A DNA stretch of 64,000 bases from Yponomeuta sedellus (Eukaryota > Arthropoda > Insecta > Lepidoptera > Yponomeutidae), in NCBI GenBank assembly GCA_934045075.1, contig OW203726.1:22011488-22075487 (forward strand), read 5' to 3'. A model generated the notes under the pieces. That model ran no database searches. It saw nothing but the letters and a program-made list of their open reading frames with translations, and was not told the origin of the DNA. The position numbers were made by a program, and so were the translations under genes. Every line of letters begins with the position of its first letter. Position 1 is the stretch's first letter. Of this stretch, positions 32,373 to 45,000 are shown one piece after another.

Positions 32373-33197
32373 GTAGCTTAGTTTATGTAAAAAACAGTGA
32401 CATAAAATATATTTGTTATTAAAATTATGTAGACCTTATCCACATCAATTAGTGCTGGAGTTTCGGCGATTATTTTTAAAATAGCCCTGTCCGTTGTAAC
32501 TTATATATCCTAGCTATTGTAACTTACATATCATACCTAGAGTTATTTTCAAATAGCGCAAAAGCTGACCAGTCAACTAGATTTTATATTTTAAAACAAC
32601 TTTTGATCAAAGACATCTCAGATATATTTTTTGAAGATGATGTAATTTTACAAAGTACACTATCAAGTTACAACCCACGGTAAATCAAGAATGGAAATAA
32701 TGTAAAGAACAATTTAATTTAACACAAAGGTTTAAGCATAATTGGTACGACAAACATCGACCTTAAAAAAAACGTATAGGTACTGCAAAAGTCCAAAATA
32801 AATAAAAAGTTATGAACAGAAGTTGTTTAAAAAGGACGAGTATGTAATTGTATTGACCTGTTTAGGACAAACGCGATTTAGATGTAGCCTTGTAAGGACA
32901 AAGGTGTCTTGTAGGAGGTTCTATTGGTGAGTTTCCAATATTTTAATTGTCTTCAAAACTTTATCAAAGGTGACTTGGTGTACTGATGAGAATTATTGTT
33001 TTCAAGGAATAGTTTTGATCATGGTGCAAGGTCTGTTAATCGTTATGAAAATGTTTACCAGTGACTGGTATACGAGTAAGTAGACCTGCTAGAAAATGTA
33101 GTTTTCGGGAAGAGAGGAAATGGTAATGAACAGGCGGTTGAGAATCTTAAGCACGATCCGAATCCGAAACTATGCACCAGACATAATATAACATTTA

Positions 33198-33262
33198 CAT
33201 AAAGGCACACATTGCTTCTGGTCCTACACTAGGATACCCTGTGTCGCGGAACCAGAAACAGA
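33198..33262 (-). repeat. Second tRNA-derived SINE, 3' body fragment
   Basis: CACATTGCTTCTGGTCCTAC ... CCTGTGTCGCGGAACC on the - strand. The head is missing. Confidence 0.55.
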
Positions 33263-33884
33263 CAGGCACTGGACACCAAAAAAAAATACTTTAATTTGCT
33301 TTCTCTTCTCCTTATGGTGCCTCTCCGACTGGTAAAGGTTGGCAGCCCTGCATATTTTTCTCTGGCTGTCGCAAGGAAGAAGAGCTCGGCAATACTTAAA
33401 ATAATAATAAAATAGAATTGGCTGAGAGAATTTGTTGTCGGTGAAGGAAGAGTTTGTTTCCCCAATAAAATAATGGTAAAATCTTCTCTTAAGTTTATTA
33501 TTTTGGTTTTTACAATATTACAAACATGTGTCTTTCAGCCATGTCTTATTATAATAGAGCGGTCGGATCGAAAAGGTCAGACAGATCAATCACTCCGTGG
33601 GCAAAGCAGATCGATCCGAGCGCTGCTTAGCGACGAGAAGCCAAACCACCGAGAGTAGTATCGGAAAATCTCGGCTTGCTAGTTCTATGCCGCGCCACTA
33701 GGTGTCGCTAGTTTCAGTCGGAATACTGACGTTAGCAATAGCAATTAGTATGGAACTTGACAGTATGCGCGTAATATAGGGATGCGTTCAGTAGCATTAG
33801 GGGATCTTAAAATTTTGTATGGTTTTTGGAGACGTGCTCTCTAAGGTTTTTATAATTTGTAAGTAGTTTGTGTTTGCTGTTATG

Positions 33885-34000
33885 CGACATACTCAGTTAT
33901 ATTAAACGGGTCGAATCACGATTCTTTATGAAATAAAACGTAATTATCTTAATTCCCGACGTTTTGGCAGTGTTGCCGTTGCAGGTGCCGTTAAATAATT
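33885..34000 (-). repeat. Penelope-like element terminal fragment
   Basis: Carries TATTAAACGGGTCGAATCAC, AAAACGTAATTATCTTA and CGACGTTTTGGCAGTGTTGC, a diverged copy of the Penelope-like terminus. No coding part remains. Confidence 0.5.
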
Positions 34001-34274
34001 GCATTTTTAATTTATTTATTCAAAGATAAAGAGAAAAAAAAGCATAAGACCCCTTTTATATATAACTATGTATGAGCATCGCGAATTATTAAGAAGTGCT
34101 ATGTGACTTGCTGCATAGGTATATAGGAATTGCTCAATTTCACATAACATGTATATTCAGTTTACTATATACGAACAGTAGATATAAATTATAATTATTT
34201 TACCAATTAGGGCAATGTATAGTATAAACTCTTAGATAGTTATGTAAAAAGTTAGGGAATATTACGAGCATTAA

Positions 34275-34368
34275 CTTAGCCCCTGTGGTGGAGTATGGCC
34301 TAAGCTTCCTGCGATGCAGGAAGAGACCCATGCCCCAGCAGTGGGCACCTACAAAGGGTTGAGCAAAA
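34275..34368 (-). repeat. Repeat family A, 5' fragment
   Basis: CCCCTGTGGTGGAGTATGGC ... CAGCAGTGGGCACCTACAAA on the - strand. No further blocks. Confidence 0.55.
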
Positions 34369-34460
34369 AATATTTGAAAGTGGAAATATGAAATCGCAGA
34401 TTAAAGACGGGTTGTAAAACCTTAGCCTACCCCATCGGGATACAGGCGTCAAATTATGTG

Positions 34461-34686
34461 CAGTCTGTTAGCTTTTAGAAAATACCTCGGGCTCTAGAGT
34501 AGGCTTCGGTTTTTTCCGGAAGCACTCGAGTGTAATACTACTTTCTGCTCTGTATAAAACTTTTCTTCAGTATTCTAAAAAGTTATATAAAGTTGTATAT
34601 AACAATACAAAATAAACCCTACCTTATTGCAATTTAATCGGTTTTTTATTGCTCAGCCGAGGTATATTCTAAATGCTAACAGACGG
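34461..34686. mobile_element. TIR element, CAGTCTGTTAG family
   Basis: CAGTCTGTTAGCTTTTAGAA at the left and AAATGCTAACAGACGG at the right; same interior as 3753-3980. The flanking TA is not intact. Confidence 0.7.
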
Positions 34687-34699
34687 TATGTACGTGTAT

Positions 34700-36000
34700 G
34701 TTATTAAACCTAGATAAATATATTCATCAATTCAAATATACATTGTAATTTAAAGATAAACGAGAAACGGGACTCTCTGTAGATAAATTTATTTTTAACT
34801 ATGTAAAGACACTATTTGATGTATGTAAAATGTCAATTGAAATAGTATATGCGTCTCAAAGGCATCTTCGAATTCTTAGTAAGTTATATAAGTTTCAAAT
34901 CTCTTTGTGTTTCCTGTATAGTTTTGATATTGAGAGGAGGAATATGCGTAACAGCATCGTAAATATTTTAAATAACTTCACTTGAAAGGAAAAATAAAGA
35001 GGTACAAACACGTGCTTCCATCTCTACAATACGATTAAAATCAGTTAACGCTTCGGCTGTGTTAGTTATGAGCTACAGAGGTTTTGTTACTCATATTGTT
35101 CTTGTATTGTATTCAATAAGACAACGAGTAATATAATTAAAGGTCATATCTGTAAATTGATAACTCTATGGGAGAGATTAGGAATTCACGACAATTACCG
35201 TGGTTGGCCGAATCGTTGAATTGATTTTACTTCTACTGTAACAGCGCTTTAATAAAAAAAGCACAAATCACACCAGACTATAGTTTCCGTTTCTTTTTTC
35301 GTGCTATGAAACGCTTAATTTTTCTGTTTCTGCGTGAAATCCAATTAATAATCATTACATTACCTTGGCTGTTGCAATATTTTAGCTACTATTAAGTTAA
35401 TTACGCACAAAATTAAAATAAAGTGGAAACACGTTATGATAAAAAGATACGTATACAAAACAAGTACTAATTAGAACACAAAAGACCCAAATTCTGGGAC
35501 AATCTTGGACGAAGTGCCTCTTAAGGCGTGTTGACACGGTTGAAGTCAGCTTGGACAGAGTAGCATTGGTCAAAGTCCACTTGAAAATCGGCTGATATAT
35601 AATATATCACACACAAACGTATATGTCTTTCTTTCTTGTATATACGTTCTGTGTTTTGTTTTCTGGTAATGTAATATTATCTAAGGTGAAATGTGCTTAA
35701 TCGTGATGATAGCGGACACCAGGGTCAGCAGATCAGTCCCTGCCTGCTCCTCTAGTTTATGTTTTGTTATAGTATTTGCACTGTATACCATTTTGTTTTT
35801 TTGTTTTCACATACAAAAGTGGTCCCAGTGAAGCTCCAGAAAAAACAGAATAATCATATTTAATAATTTCCCTGTCTACGTACAATAAAATTCCAATTCC
35901 CTACTACCACAGTTAGAATGTTGCATGTCCAAAAATGTATTAAAAAGGAGTCTAACATGGAAATAGTTATGGACTTATTTTGATACACTCCTTTAAGTAA
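34700..36000. other. AT-rich stretch, nothing recognised
   Basis: No frame over 60 codons, no palindrome or named repeat seen. Confidence 0.5.
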
Positions 36001-36003
36001 CTC

Positions 36004-36163
36004 TATCTATAATAAAAAAATGAATCGCTGAGTGTGTTGGTAAGCGCAAATCTCGAGAGCAGCTGAACCGATTTTGCTAATACTTTTTTTAAAATATTAT
36101 ATAAAATATAAATATATAAAATATAACAGAAGAATCGATGGTAGGCGGTACGAAGTCAGCTGG
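36004..36163 (+). mobile_element. Helitron-like nonautonomous element
   Basis: TCTATAATAAAAAAATGAAT start (after TCTA), AGCGCAAATCTCGAGAGCAG, ending GAAGTCAGCTGG. Somewhat shorter than the copy at 7005. Confidence 0.5.
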
Positions 36164-37313
36164 TATTGATATAAAACTCGTTGTTACTTTGAATTTAACG
36201 TCAAAGTTACGTTATGTATGCCACGTTAATTTGTAAAGTAGCTATAAATTTTATTGAAAATGGTCTGGACGTGATTAAATTTAACTTTGATTGGATGTCC
36301 AAGTGCGCTTGAGCAAGAGTTGCTCGGTCAAATTTGAGATCACCGACACATGAAAGATTCTTTCTCCAAAATTCTAAGTATACTTTGAATATGTCAACGC
36401 GGCTTAAGCCATTAGGACCTCGCCACGACTTGATTTTGTGCCTAGATTTGTTACGAGAGGTGCGGATTCGAAGTCCGCTCGGGCCCCAAATATTTTTCCA
36501 TGTATAGTATGTTTATCATATGTAATACGGGGCTTGATAATAATTAAAAATTATGGTAATGTTTAGAAAACATTTACTTTCTAGGAAATTCGCACACGGT
36601 TGACGGTTGATCCGCAATATTTATAACAACCAAAGAAGTTATAGATAAACTGATGAATCGGTGGATGTTGGTAGCTGTTCGGCTAATTCTTGGAATCCTG
36701 GTTTATTAGGTATATTTACTTGATAGATATTATTGAACTACTTACTGTTGCAGCTCGTAGGTATTGTTATTGAAATCTTAGTAACTTATATGTATTTGAA
36801 TTAATTTATAAATATACATAATTTTGAAAATCTGGCACTGTTAATTTTATTCCAGCAAATGTTTTATAGAGCGCGGTGCTGACGCTAGTCAGAATGGCTA
36901 CGAGCTACGAATGGAATACGAATGAACAAACATAACTTGTTTTTAATAAACCGTTTTTTTTAATACAAAAAGTGGACATATTAAATTTAAAAAACTGTGG
37001 CGACTTTTTTCAGAACCTATAGTAAACCTAGGACTTAAATCTACGTTCCTGTCTGTGGGTTTTAAAAAGAGCTACTGTATTTATTAAGATTTATGATATT
37101 CGCTTTGTAAAAGAAGAAAAACTCGTTGTAAAAGAAGATTTTTTTTCACTGGCTGGTACTCATTTAAATTGGCTATTGCACATCAGTGGCGCCTACTGGC
37201 GACCGCGATAGTTAAGAAATGAAAACTTGCTTATAATAATGTATACATATTGAAACGTGTCTTAATCAAAGTTTGAAATAACAGTTACATGCATAAATAC
37301 ATACATACGTACG

Positions 37314-37596
37314 TACATACATACATACATACATACATACATACATACATACATACATACATACATACATACATACATACATACATACATACATACATAC
37401 ATACATACATACATACATACATACATACATACATACATACATACATACATACATACATACATACATACATACATACATACATACATACATACATACATAC
37501 ATACATACATACATACATACATACATACATACATACATACATACATACATACATACATACATACATACATACATACATACATACATACATACATAC
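37314..37596. repeat. (ACAT)n microsatellite, about 70 units
   Basis: Uninterrupted ACAT for about 283 bp, then a short CCCCTT break, an (AC)n tract (37603-37641) and further ATAC units to about 37658. Long open frames on both strands here are artefacts of the repeat. Confidence 0.97.
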
Positions 37597-37600
37597 CCCC

Positions 37601-37602
<2 letters not shown>

Positions 37603-37641
<39 letters not shown>
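37603..37641. repeat. (AC)n microsatellite
   Basis: About 19 AC units adjoining the ACAT tract. Confidence 0.95.
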
Positions 37642-37645
<4 letters not shown>

Positions 37646-37717
37646 TACATACATACATTGCATGCACGCACGCACGCTGGTTTCTAGCACTTTTTATCTT
37701 GTCCTTTGTTAATAATA

Positions 37718-38476
37718 GGGGTTAAAGTATGAAATTGCCGTTTTATTGCAATAGGTTCTTTGAATTGACATAGAATCTTCATGGTTTGAGGTTTTCGAAT
37801 GAAACTTTTTTCAAATGGTTTCTCTGATGTTCTTTTTTTAAAAAATGTGAAACATTTGAATATCGACTTTCAATTGTTTTTGTTATTCAATTTAGACAAG
37901 AAAGATAGATACGCGTTTCTTTCTGCAGATCAGTCAAATCATGAGGCACCCATTTTTCGTATTTTTATTTTATTGATTTGACGTAAGTGAGTCAATATTG
38001 TGGGTAAGGTAACGTTAAACCATGCCGCTAATTCCTGGGTACTTTGACTAGGATCGGCTTCCACTATCTCTCTTAATTCATCGTTATTCACCTGTGTGGG
38101 CGGTCTTCCTCGTGGCTCGTTCTTTAAGTCGAAATTTCCATCACGAAAGCGTTTAAACCAAAATCGCACGGTGCGTTCATTAGTAGACCCCTCTCCAAAC
38201 GCAGCATTGATATTGCGGGCTGTTTCTGCCGCGTTAGTTCCGCGTCGGAACTCGTATTCAAAAATCACTCGAATTTTCGCAGTATCCATCTTTCTTGTCT
38301 AAATTGAATAACAAAAACAATTGAAAGTCGATATTCAAATGTTTCACATTTTTTAAAAAAAGAACATCATAGAAACCATTTGAAAAAAGTTTCATTCGAA
38401 AACCTCAAACCATGAAGATTCTATGTCAATTCAAAGAACCTATTGCAATAAAACGGCAATTTCATACTTTAACCCC
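37718..38476 (-). mobile_element. Fold-back mariner element with ~195-bp terminal inverted repeats
   Basis: A TA target-site duplication flanks it (37716-37717 and 38477-38478). Ends are GGGGTTAAAGTATGAAATTG and its complement. The inverted repeats (37718-37912 and 38282-38476) differ at only about two sites and are far longer than the ~30 bp usual for mariner. The right arm carries the leader and start codon of a transposase N-terminus; the left arm is an inverted duplicate of that leader. The catalytic half is missing, so it is non-autonomous. Confidence 0.85.
37939..38289 (-). CDS. Mariner transposase N-terminal DNA-binding domain, catalytic domain absent
   Basis: An uninterrupted 116-aa frame starts MDTAKIRVIFEYEFRRGTNA and includes NINAAFGEGSTNERTVRFWF, then GRPPTQVNNDELREIVEADP and ELAAWFNV. 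This is the paired helix-turn-helix region of mariner transposases, similar in style to the cecropia/SETMAR group. The frame ends with QINKIKIRKMGAS soon after the second helix-turn-helix, before any catalytic Asp. The original protein would be about 340 aa. If expressed it could bind mariner ends without cutting; no expression evidence exists here. Confidence 0.75.
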   Translation of the reverse strand: MDTAKIRVIFEYEFRRGTNAAETARNINAAFGEGSTNERTVRFWFKRFRDGNFDLKNEPRGRPPTQVNNDELREIVEADPSQSTQELAAWFNVTLPTILTHLRQINKIKIRKMGAS

Positions 38477-38816
38477 TAATACAACACAATATTTGTTCGT
38501 AGTATTTCCGCCTGGGACGATCCTTGATAGATTTTAAATAATGCCAAAGAACGTTGAAGCGTAATACATTCGTCAGGATTGTAATAAGTGGCAGACCTTG
38601 GTATGTGTCTAACCCTCCAGGGTTCAAAGTAGACCCTTGAATCTAACAAAGCAACAATAAAATAGCAATGAACTTAAATGTGTTAAGTACATGAAAAGTA
38701 TTGTTTGTGGTCAATGAAATATTGGGCAACGGAATTTACATTATTTACAAAAGTAAGTCGTTAGTAATACATGAAATATACATGGAGAAGTGCGCGGAAT
38801 TTAAAGGGACGGTTGG

Positions 38817-39310
38817 GTGTGGAAGACTTTAAACAAAGAACGTCTACCTAAGAACGTCTTTCTGATCATCAATACAATATCATTAAATTTTTATCATGGG
38901 ACCAACCGGACTTACGGAGCTGAGACATGGATAATCACAAAAGTGCTGGTCCACCAGTTCAAAGTCGCTCAGCGAGCTATTGAGAGAGCTATGCTCGGAG
39001 TTTCTCTGAAGGATAGGATTCGTAACGAATGCATCCGAAAGAGAACTAAAGTTATCGACATGGCTCAGGGAATCCGCAGAAGTGGCAGTGGGCTCGCCAT
39101 ATCTCGCGGAGAACCGACTACCGTTGGAGTAAACGTGTTCTTGAGTGGAGACCGCTACTCGGCTAACGTAGTGTAGGACGCCCTCCGACCAAGTGGGATG
39201 ACGAGCTGCGAAAAACTGCCGGCAGATGCTGGACGCGAAAAGCTGAAGACAGGGGGTTATGGCGCTCATTCGGGGAGGGCTATGTCCAGCAGTGGACTAC
39301 ATAATATAGC
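38817..39310 (+). pseudogene. RTE-type retrotransposon RT C-terminus and 3' end
   Basis: TYGAETWIITKVLVHQFKVA, then AMLGVSLKDRIRNECIRKRT and, in other frames, RPPTKWDDELRKTAG and EGYVQQWT. The DNA ends GGGCTATGTCCAGCAGTGGA. Several frameshifts; only the C-terminal part remains. Confidence 0.75.
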
Positions 39311-39485
39311 CTGAAGAAGAAGATGAGACCAACACGTTTTTTTAATATATACTGTTTTCTTCCGACCTGGCCATCACGGACCGGATGACGCAGCCTCGGC
39401 AGCCTGCACCAGATAGTCTGATGAGCAGGGAGCCAATTCTCAATTCATTAGCAAATAAGTCGTATACGACTCTTTGGAAATCTTC

Positions 39486-39645
39486 AAAAACCTATTTAGA
39501 GGCAAAAAATCCACCCTTGCCGGATTGAAACCCGCGACCTCTGGCTATCCGTGCCAGCGCTCTACCAACCGAGCTAATGGGCGACTCACCGGCATCAGTG
39601 AAATTTCGAACCTCTTTACAATATTCTCTGTATTACGTACAGGCA
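39486..39645 (-). mobile_element. tRNA-like retroposon, simple copy
   Basis: 12-bp direct repeat TTGGAAATCTTC (39474-39485 and 39646-39657). The - strand tRNA-like unit has a B box broken by a base change and a deletion. It ends at TAGGTTTTT without the longer 3' terminus. Confidence 0.8.
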
Positions 39646-40421
39646 TTGGAAATCTTCGTAAAAATCGAATTGAAAATCGATTGAATTTGGATGACAAAAT
39701 AAATGTCTAATGACTCTGTCGTGTTATCTTATTTTTAGGCGATCCTTCGAATATTTTGCGTCTACGCTTTCAATTCACGTGGGCGAGAATCAGCCCCCGG
39801 GGCCTCGATTCTGTTAATGCAATATAGTACCATGACAAATACATGTTCGGGTCCCTTGGAGTGATTTTTCGTACCATTGACATACATGCAGTTGTCATTC
39901 TACCACAATCAAAACAAGAACTAGGCGCATATTAAACACAATAAAGATATGACGTAAACTACAAAGACACGCAAGATCGAACTATCGTATCGTAAAACAT
40001 CGTAAAATATCATGATAGGTATTTAAACTGATAAGTTTTAAAACCTCAAGAGAATGAAATTCTTTTGTGCAAAAATCTTTGTAGACTAAGTATATGCAAA
40101 ACTCTTAAAATCAGTGACGTGATTCTAGCTTAAAATATATTTCAGACAACTTGAGAACGTGTATGACATGTTCAAATATTTGCATACAATAACCTGCACG
40201 TATTCCATGTAGTTATTTTAGTTTTGTTAATATGTTGAAAAGTACATAACATGACATATTCTGGGTAGGTTTAAATTGCATTTAAATGTTGTACATTACA
40301 GGCTCCCGTTTAAGTGCTATTAAAATTACGATGACCAACTAAAAGAATAGGCAGGAAGGTTCTTGTAGAGTAGCATTTCAATGGAATACGACGTAAATAA
40401 ACGCAATAAGACTTAAATGGC

Positions 40422-40427
40422 TTTATT
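40422..40427 (-). terminator. Candidate poly(A) signal for ELOVL gene 2
   Basis: This is the first canonical AATAAA I see on the - strand downstream of the stop, about 1.4 kb away. It would give a long 3'UTR containing the hairpin at 40855-40927. A variant signal nearer the stop is equally possible. Confidence 0.3.
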
Positions 40428-40854
40428 TTCTTACATAAATTGTTTGCTACAAAAATACACTAACATTTTACTATGTACAAAACGACTTACAAGGTAAATA
40501 ACTTCGGCGCTGCACATAATACGACAGTACAGATAACTTCAGTTATGATATCAGGTGAAATCTCAAATAGGGTGGTCCAGCGCTTTGACTATGTAAGTTT
40601 CTACGTATACATCTCTGTGCAAAACGGGAATATCTATTGGAATTTGGGCCAATTTCCGAATTGAGAATGCCGTTGAGTAAATAGTTAAGAATTTCTCAGA
40701 AAAGAGCGAGAGAGGACGTTACTTAAGTATTTAATTAGTAAAATTTTCAATTCAGAAACTGGCCCTATGTCGTACAATTATGTGGCTCAATGTGGCTGTT
40801 ACGTATCAGATATCCTATGAAGTGCGCTATCCACTGAGTGTGATACATAATATG

Positions 40855-40927
40855 TAGCTCGCCGTATATACATATATTCGGCGTAACTAATATTATTAGG
40901 TACGCCGAATATATATACGGCGAGCTA
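40855..40927. repeat. Hairpin with TAGCTCGCCGTATATAC arms
   Basis: Arms 40855-40885 and 40901-40927 pair except for a 4-bp difference in the AT part. If the distal poly(A) site is right, it lies in the 3'UTR of ELOVL gene 2. Confidence 0.75.
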
Positions 40928-41831
40928 TGTAGATTTCGCTTTCGCACACGTGAAAAGTTACATAATCAAGGGGCTGGTCACGTATTTCCAAAACCTTATT
41001 TTACCCCAAAAATATCTACAATAGATATTATAAGGTCGCTTCAAAGAAACTTTCCTAAAAAAGCTGGGTATTCCGAGACGAATTTATAATGGTAGGTGAA
41101 TAAAGTACGGGCGTACATTTGAAATTAAAATCTTTAACGTATTTGTTGGAATAAGGTGGCAAAATTCAAATGATGTTTTTTATCTAATACCTACCTAAGG
41201 AATTCTAAATATCACCGATGACAACGAGCCTAATGAACTAGATCTTATTCGAAATATAAAGACAAGTATTCTCTGATTGGATGATGTCGTTTAGTTGGCA
41301 TGAGCTCCGGCTCCGTGGATGAGGCTAGCAAAGAATCGTGAGAGATTGTATTTTTAGGAAAAGGCCTTGACCCAACAGAGGGCACTGGTGGCTTGATAAT
41401 GATGATGATGACTCTCTGGTACGCATTTTCAAACCCTCACATAAAGCTTTTTCTGAAAAATTATAACATTTTACTAGCGGTAATGAGAAACTATTAAATT
41501 AATTACAAGTTATTAAACGACGACGTAAATATCCATTACTTTTAAGATTGTGGTATTTGAATAAAGGTTTTTCTATTTTATATTATTGCAAATTGCGATA
41601 TTTTAACAAATTATACGTAAATATAATGAATACACAATTGAGTAATGAATACATTCATAATTTGAGCGGTAGGTTAACTTTTTACAATAATAATTTCGAT
41701 GTAAAGTTTCTCGGTTTAAACGTTTTTGAAATCAGATGAAAGTTTAAATCTACTCATATTAGTGGGCAGTTACACTTTTCAATCAAAATGTGAGCAGAGA
41801 ATACCTTTTGTTTCCTAAACATATCGACACT

Positions 41832-42074
41832 TCATTCCAATTTAATAAGCCCTCCGACTTTACCGTTAGGAATATGATGAGCGTCACTATTGCAAGTGAC
41901 TTCCTTATTTTTAGCAGCTTTCTGCTTGCTGTAACTTTGTCTGTAGAAGTTGCTGAAGAGATAGAGGAAGAACAGGATGTTGAAAGCAAAGAATACGGCT
42001 ACCCCTCTCGATGGTGGGCACTCGGAATACTTGAGTGTTAGCAGGTACTGGAAGAACACCGAGACGAATTGAAT
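41832..42074 (-). CDS. ELOVL gene 2, exon 5 (C-terminus and stop)
   Basis: 243 nt including TGA, acceptor TTTTTTCAG. It encodes residues 204-283: IQFVSVFFQYLLTLKYSECP, a last membrane segment (VAVFFAFNILFFLYLFSNFY) and a short hydrophilic tail. Confidence 0.93.
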   Translation of the reverse strand: MQFVSVFFQYLLTLKYSECPPSRGVAVFFAFNILFFLYLFSNFYRQSYSKQKAAKNKEVTCNSDAHHIPNGKVGGLIKLE

Positions 42075-45000
42075 CTGAAAAAATGTACCAACAGATTAAA
42101 ATGACACAAAGATACAAATTGCTTCCGCTTCATAGTCGGTATGTTATATAACTAGCTGTGCCCTGCGGTGTTACCCGCGGTTTATAGATTTTTCCATGGT
42201 TATAAAGATATGATCCCACAGTAAAACGTAGCCTATGGGTTAATACAACTACATAACAAATTTTATTATAATCGCTTCAGCTGTTTTAGACGTGAAGAAG
42301 TAACGAACTCACAAATTTCCGCTTTTAAAATATTATTGTGATGTAATGTGATATATGCATGTATACCGTCAATAGATACATTTTTCAGCATTCCGTAGTC
42401 AATTAGGAATCCTTGTACTTTCGCTATGTGAAGCAGTAAAACGTACCTTTTCCTGGCTAAACGGTCGATTGTGGGAACGAGAAAAAAATTGGGGCGATAC
42501 CACATATAAGGACGTGGATAGGAAAAAAATGGGACTACGAGTGAACGAATAATAGTCTACTAACTTATAACGTATCGCACAAACTCTACTGAAAATTGGT
42601 TTGAAAAAGTTGCTAATTGTGTAAAGCCGGAACTTTACATGTCTTTTCAATATTTCGTGAATGAGACGAAATCGGTTGCTAATCGAAAAATAATACATTT
42701 CAAAATCATTGCTCACGGCTTACCCTAATTCATAACGTCCAATAGATAAGAATTCAGATAATTTTATTTTGCTAAGCAAAACCCGAAGTAGGAAGTTACG
42801 AAAATTGCATGGTTGGATATATTAAAGTAATACATCATTATACAAAATATACTCTGAGTGTAGAGAAAGATATGTCTGTCTTTTTCTTCCTCTTCAGGCT
42901 ATATTATGTAGGCCACTGCTGGACATAGCCCTCCCCTAATGAGCGCCATGACTGTCTACATTCCACTTTTTTGTTTTGAATTCCTTAAAATTATCATTTT
43001 TATATACTAGTTATATAAAGATTTTTGCTCTCAATAAATCAATGAAGCTAATTTTCATATCCAAGATGCTCATTTCCTACAAAAATACATTTGAGGAAAA
43101 ACATTTCTTGAAATCCTTCTGTTGACACTTTGCAACCAAAGGCCACTTGTTTGCAGCCGCTGTGACATGGTGTTGATTTTGTATAACTACCTACGCCATT
43201 AGCGTAGTCAATATTTAATCCAACGATTTTATAATTCTCCACTTGCAACGTTGGACGCCCACCAGACAGGCAGATTGCCCAGATTATTGGGTAGCTGGAT
43301 AAGGATATTCGAGGGCAGAAAGAAGACGTCACTTCAGGTAGACCAATATCTTGCAAATAACTAAAACGACTGATTGATAGACTTACTTTATTATGATTCC
43401 GAGGGTGGCAGCAAAATTAAAAAAAGAAAATTTAAATGATTAACAAGAAAAAACGTTCATTAGACCAATCGCTACTATACTGTCTGGGCGTATTTCCATG
43501 TTTTTTAAAATCTTTGCCTGGTTACCATTGCATAGATTATCCTAGTTTGGGACCAGGACAAATAATTCTATTGTGTGGAAGTTATTATTATTTAATATAC
43601 TACAAATTAATTTGTTATCAAAAGATAACAAGAAGCAGCAATCCGCAATTTGGCGTCACTCACCAGTTGGAACGAAGTCATATACTTTTTCCACGTCAAA
43701 TATTTGGCTACGTGCGGGCCAAAAGCCGCCAGACCATAGTATGTATACATGAACACGTGGACCAGCGAGTTGAAAAACCCAATGAAGGTCACGTTGTCGG
43801 AGGGGGCATACTTCAAGTAGGCCCAAGTTCCTATCATCATTATAGAGTGATGGTAGAGGTGAAGAAAGGAGATCTGGTTGTCTTTCTTCCGTAGGACGAA
43901 GAAAACTGTATCGAGGAGTTCAGTGACCTTCGCGGCGAAGTAGATCCAGATGCCCCAAAGAACCTGCAAGGAAAAATATATCAGCTAAGTTATTGACATT
44001 TCATTTTATTATAATTAATAAAATAATCTAGTTGAAACAATACCCTTCAATTTCAACATTACGAATTTTAACACCATCGGATGCTGAAATGTCTTGTTGC
44101 AAAAGGATTGTTTATCAAAACCGCTATTTGTACACTAAAATTGAGAATTTTTGTTTAAAAATAGCGGTTGACCCGGCAGCGGTTCAATTATAGTAGTTAT
44201 GTAATATTTAACATTATACTATTTTTATTTTTAATGCACTAACCCGTGCTAAGGACAAATTTAAAAACCTATTTAGAGGCTAAAAATTTCACCCATGCCG
44301 GGATTCGAACCCGCAACCTCTGGCTATCCGTGCCAGCGCTCTACCAATTGAGCCAATGGGCGACTCACCGGCATCAGTGAAATTTCGAACCTCTTTACAC
44401 TATTCTCTGTATTACGTACAGGCAGCGACATTTGGCTTAAGCAAATTGCATCACTTACAGCCCCGACTACCTACTTTGCAGTTAGGTTTTACATCGGAAC
44501 GATATCACTGTACCCACCTGATTATACTATTTTTATTTTTAATGCACTAACCCGTGCTAAGGACAAATTTAAAATTACATTACATTACTTTTTTTTTCTT
44601 TTTTTTTTTAATCTGGTAAATATATATTTTATATATCTAAATATGTATTTCTAATTATAAGCTAAATCTAAAAACTAACAAAACAAACCTAAATATATGT
44701 ATAAATTAATTAATTTTAAACACTACCTAAAATCCAATTACTGCGCCCAGATCATCGCCGCCTCTGGGGAGGGTCCCCAGTATGCTGGCTACATTACCTC
44801 GTTGGATCGCAAGACTTATCCTCTGCCCGAGGTAACATTAACATTTTAACATTACTGAATTAACGCTTTTGAGATTTAAGTTATTTCAATAACTCGATGC
44901 AAATTTAGTAATTTTTATCAAGTGTTATTTTCATTACCTCCATTCTCATATCGTTTTTGTTCATGAAACATTCCTTACTCAGCAGGCCCATTTCAAATAG

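Noticed and set aside
37262..37687. Four open frames of 110-133 codons on both strands
   Set aside because: Pure ACAT/AC repeat translations (MYVC or HTYI periodic); not genes.
43436..43894. 152-codon + strand frame
   Set aside because: Antisense of ELOVL gene 2 exon 4 and its intron; no independent homology.
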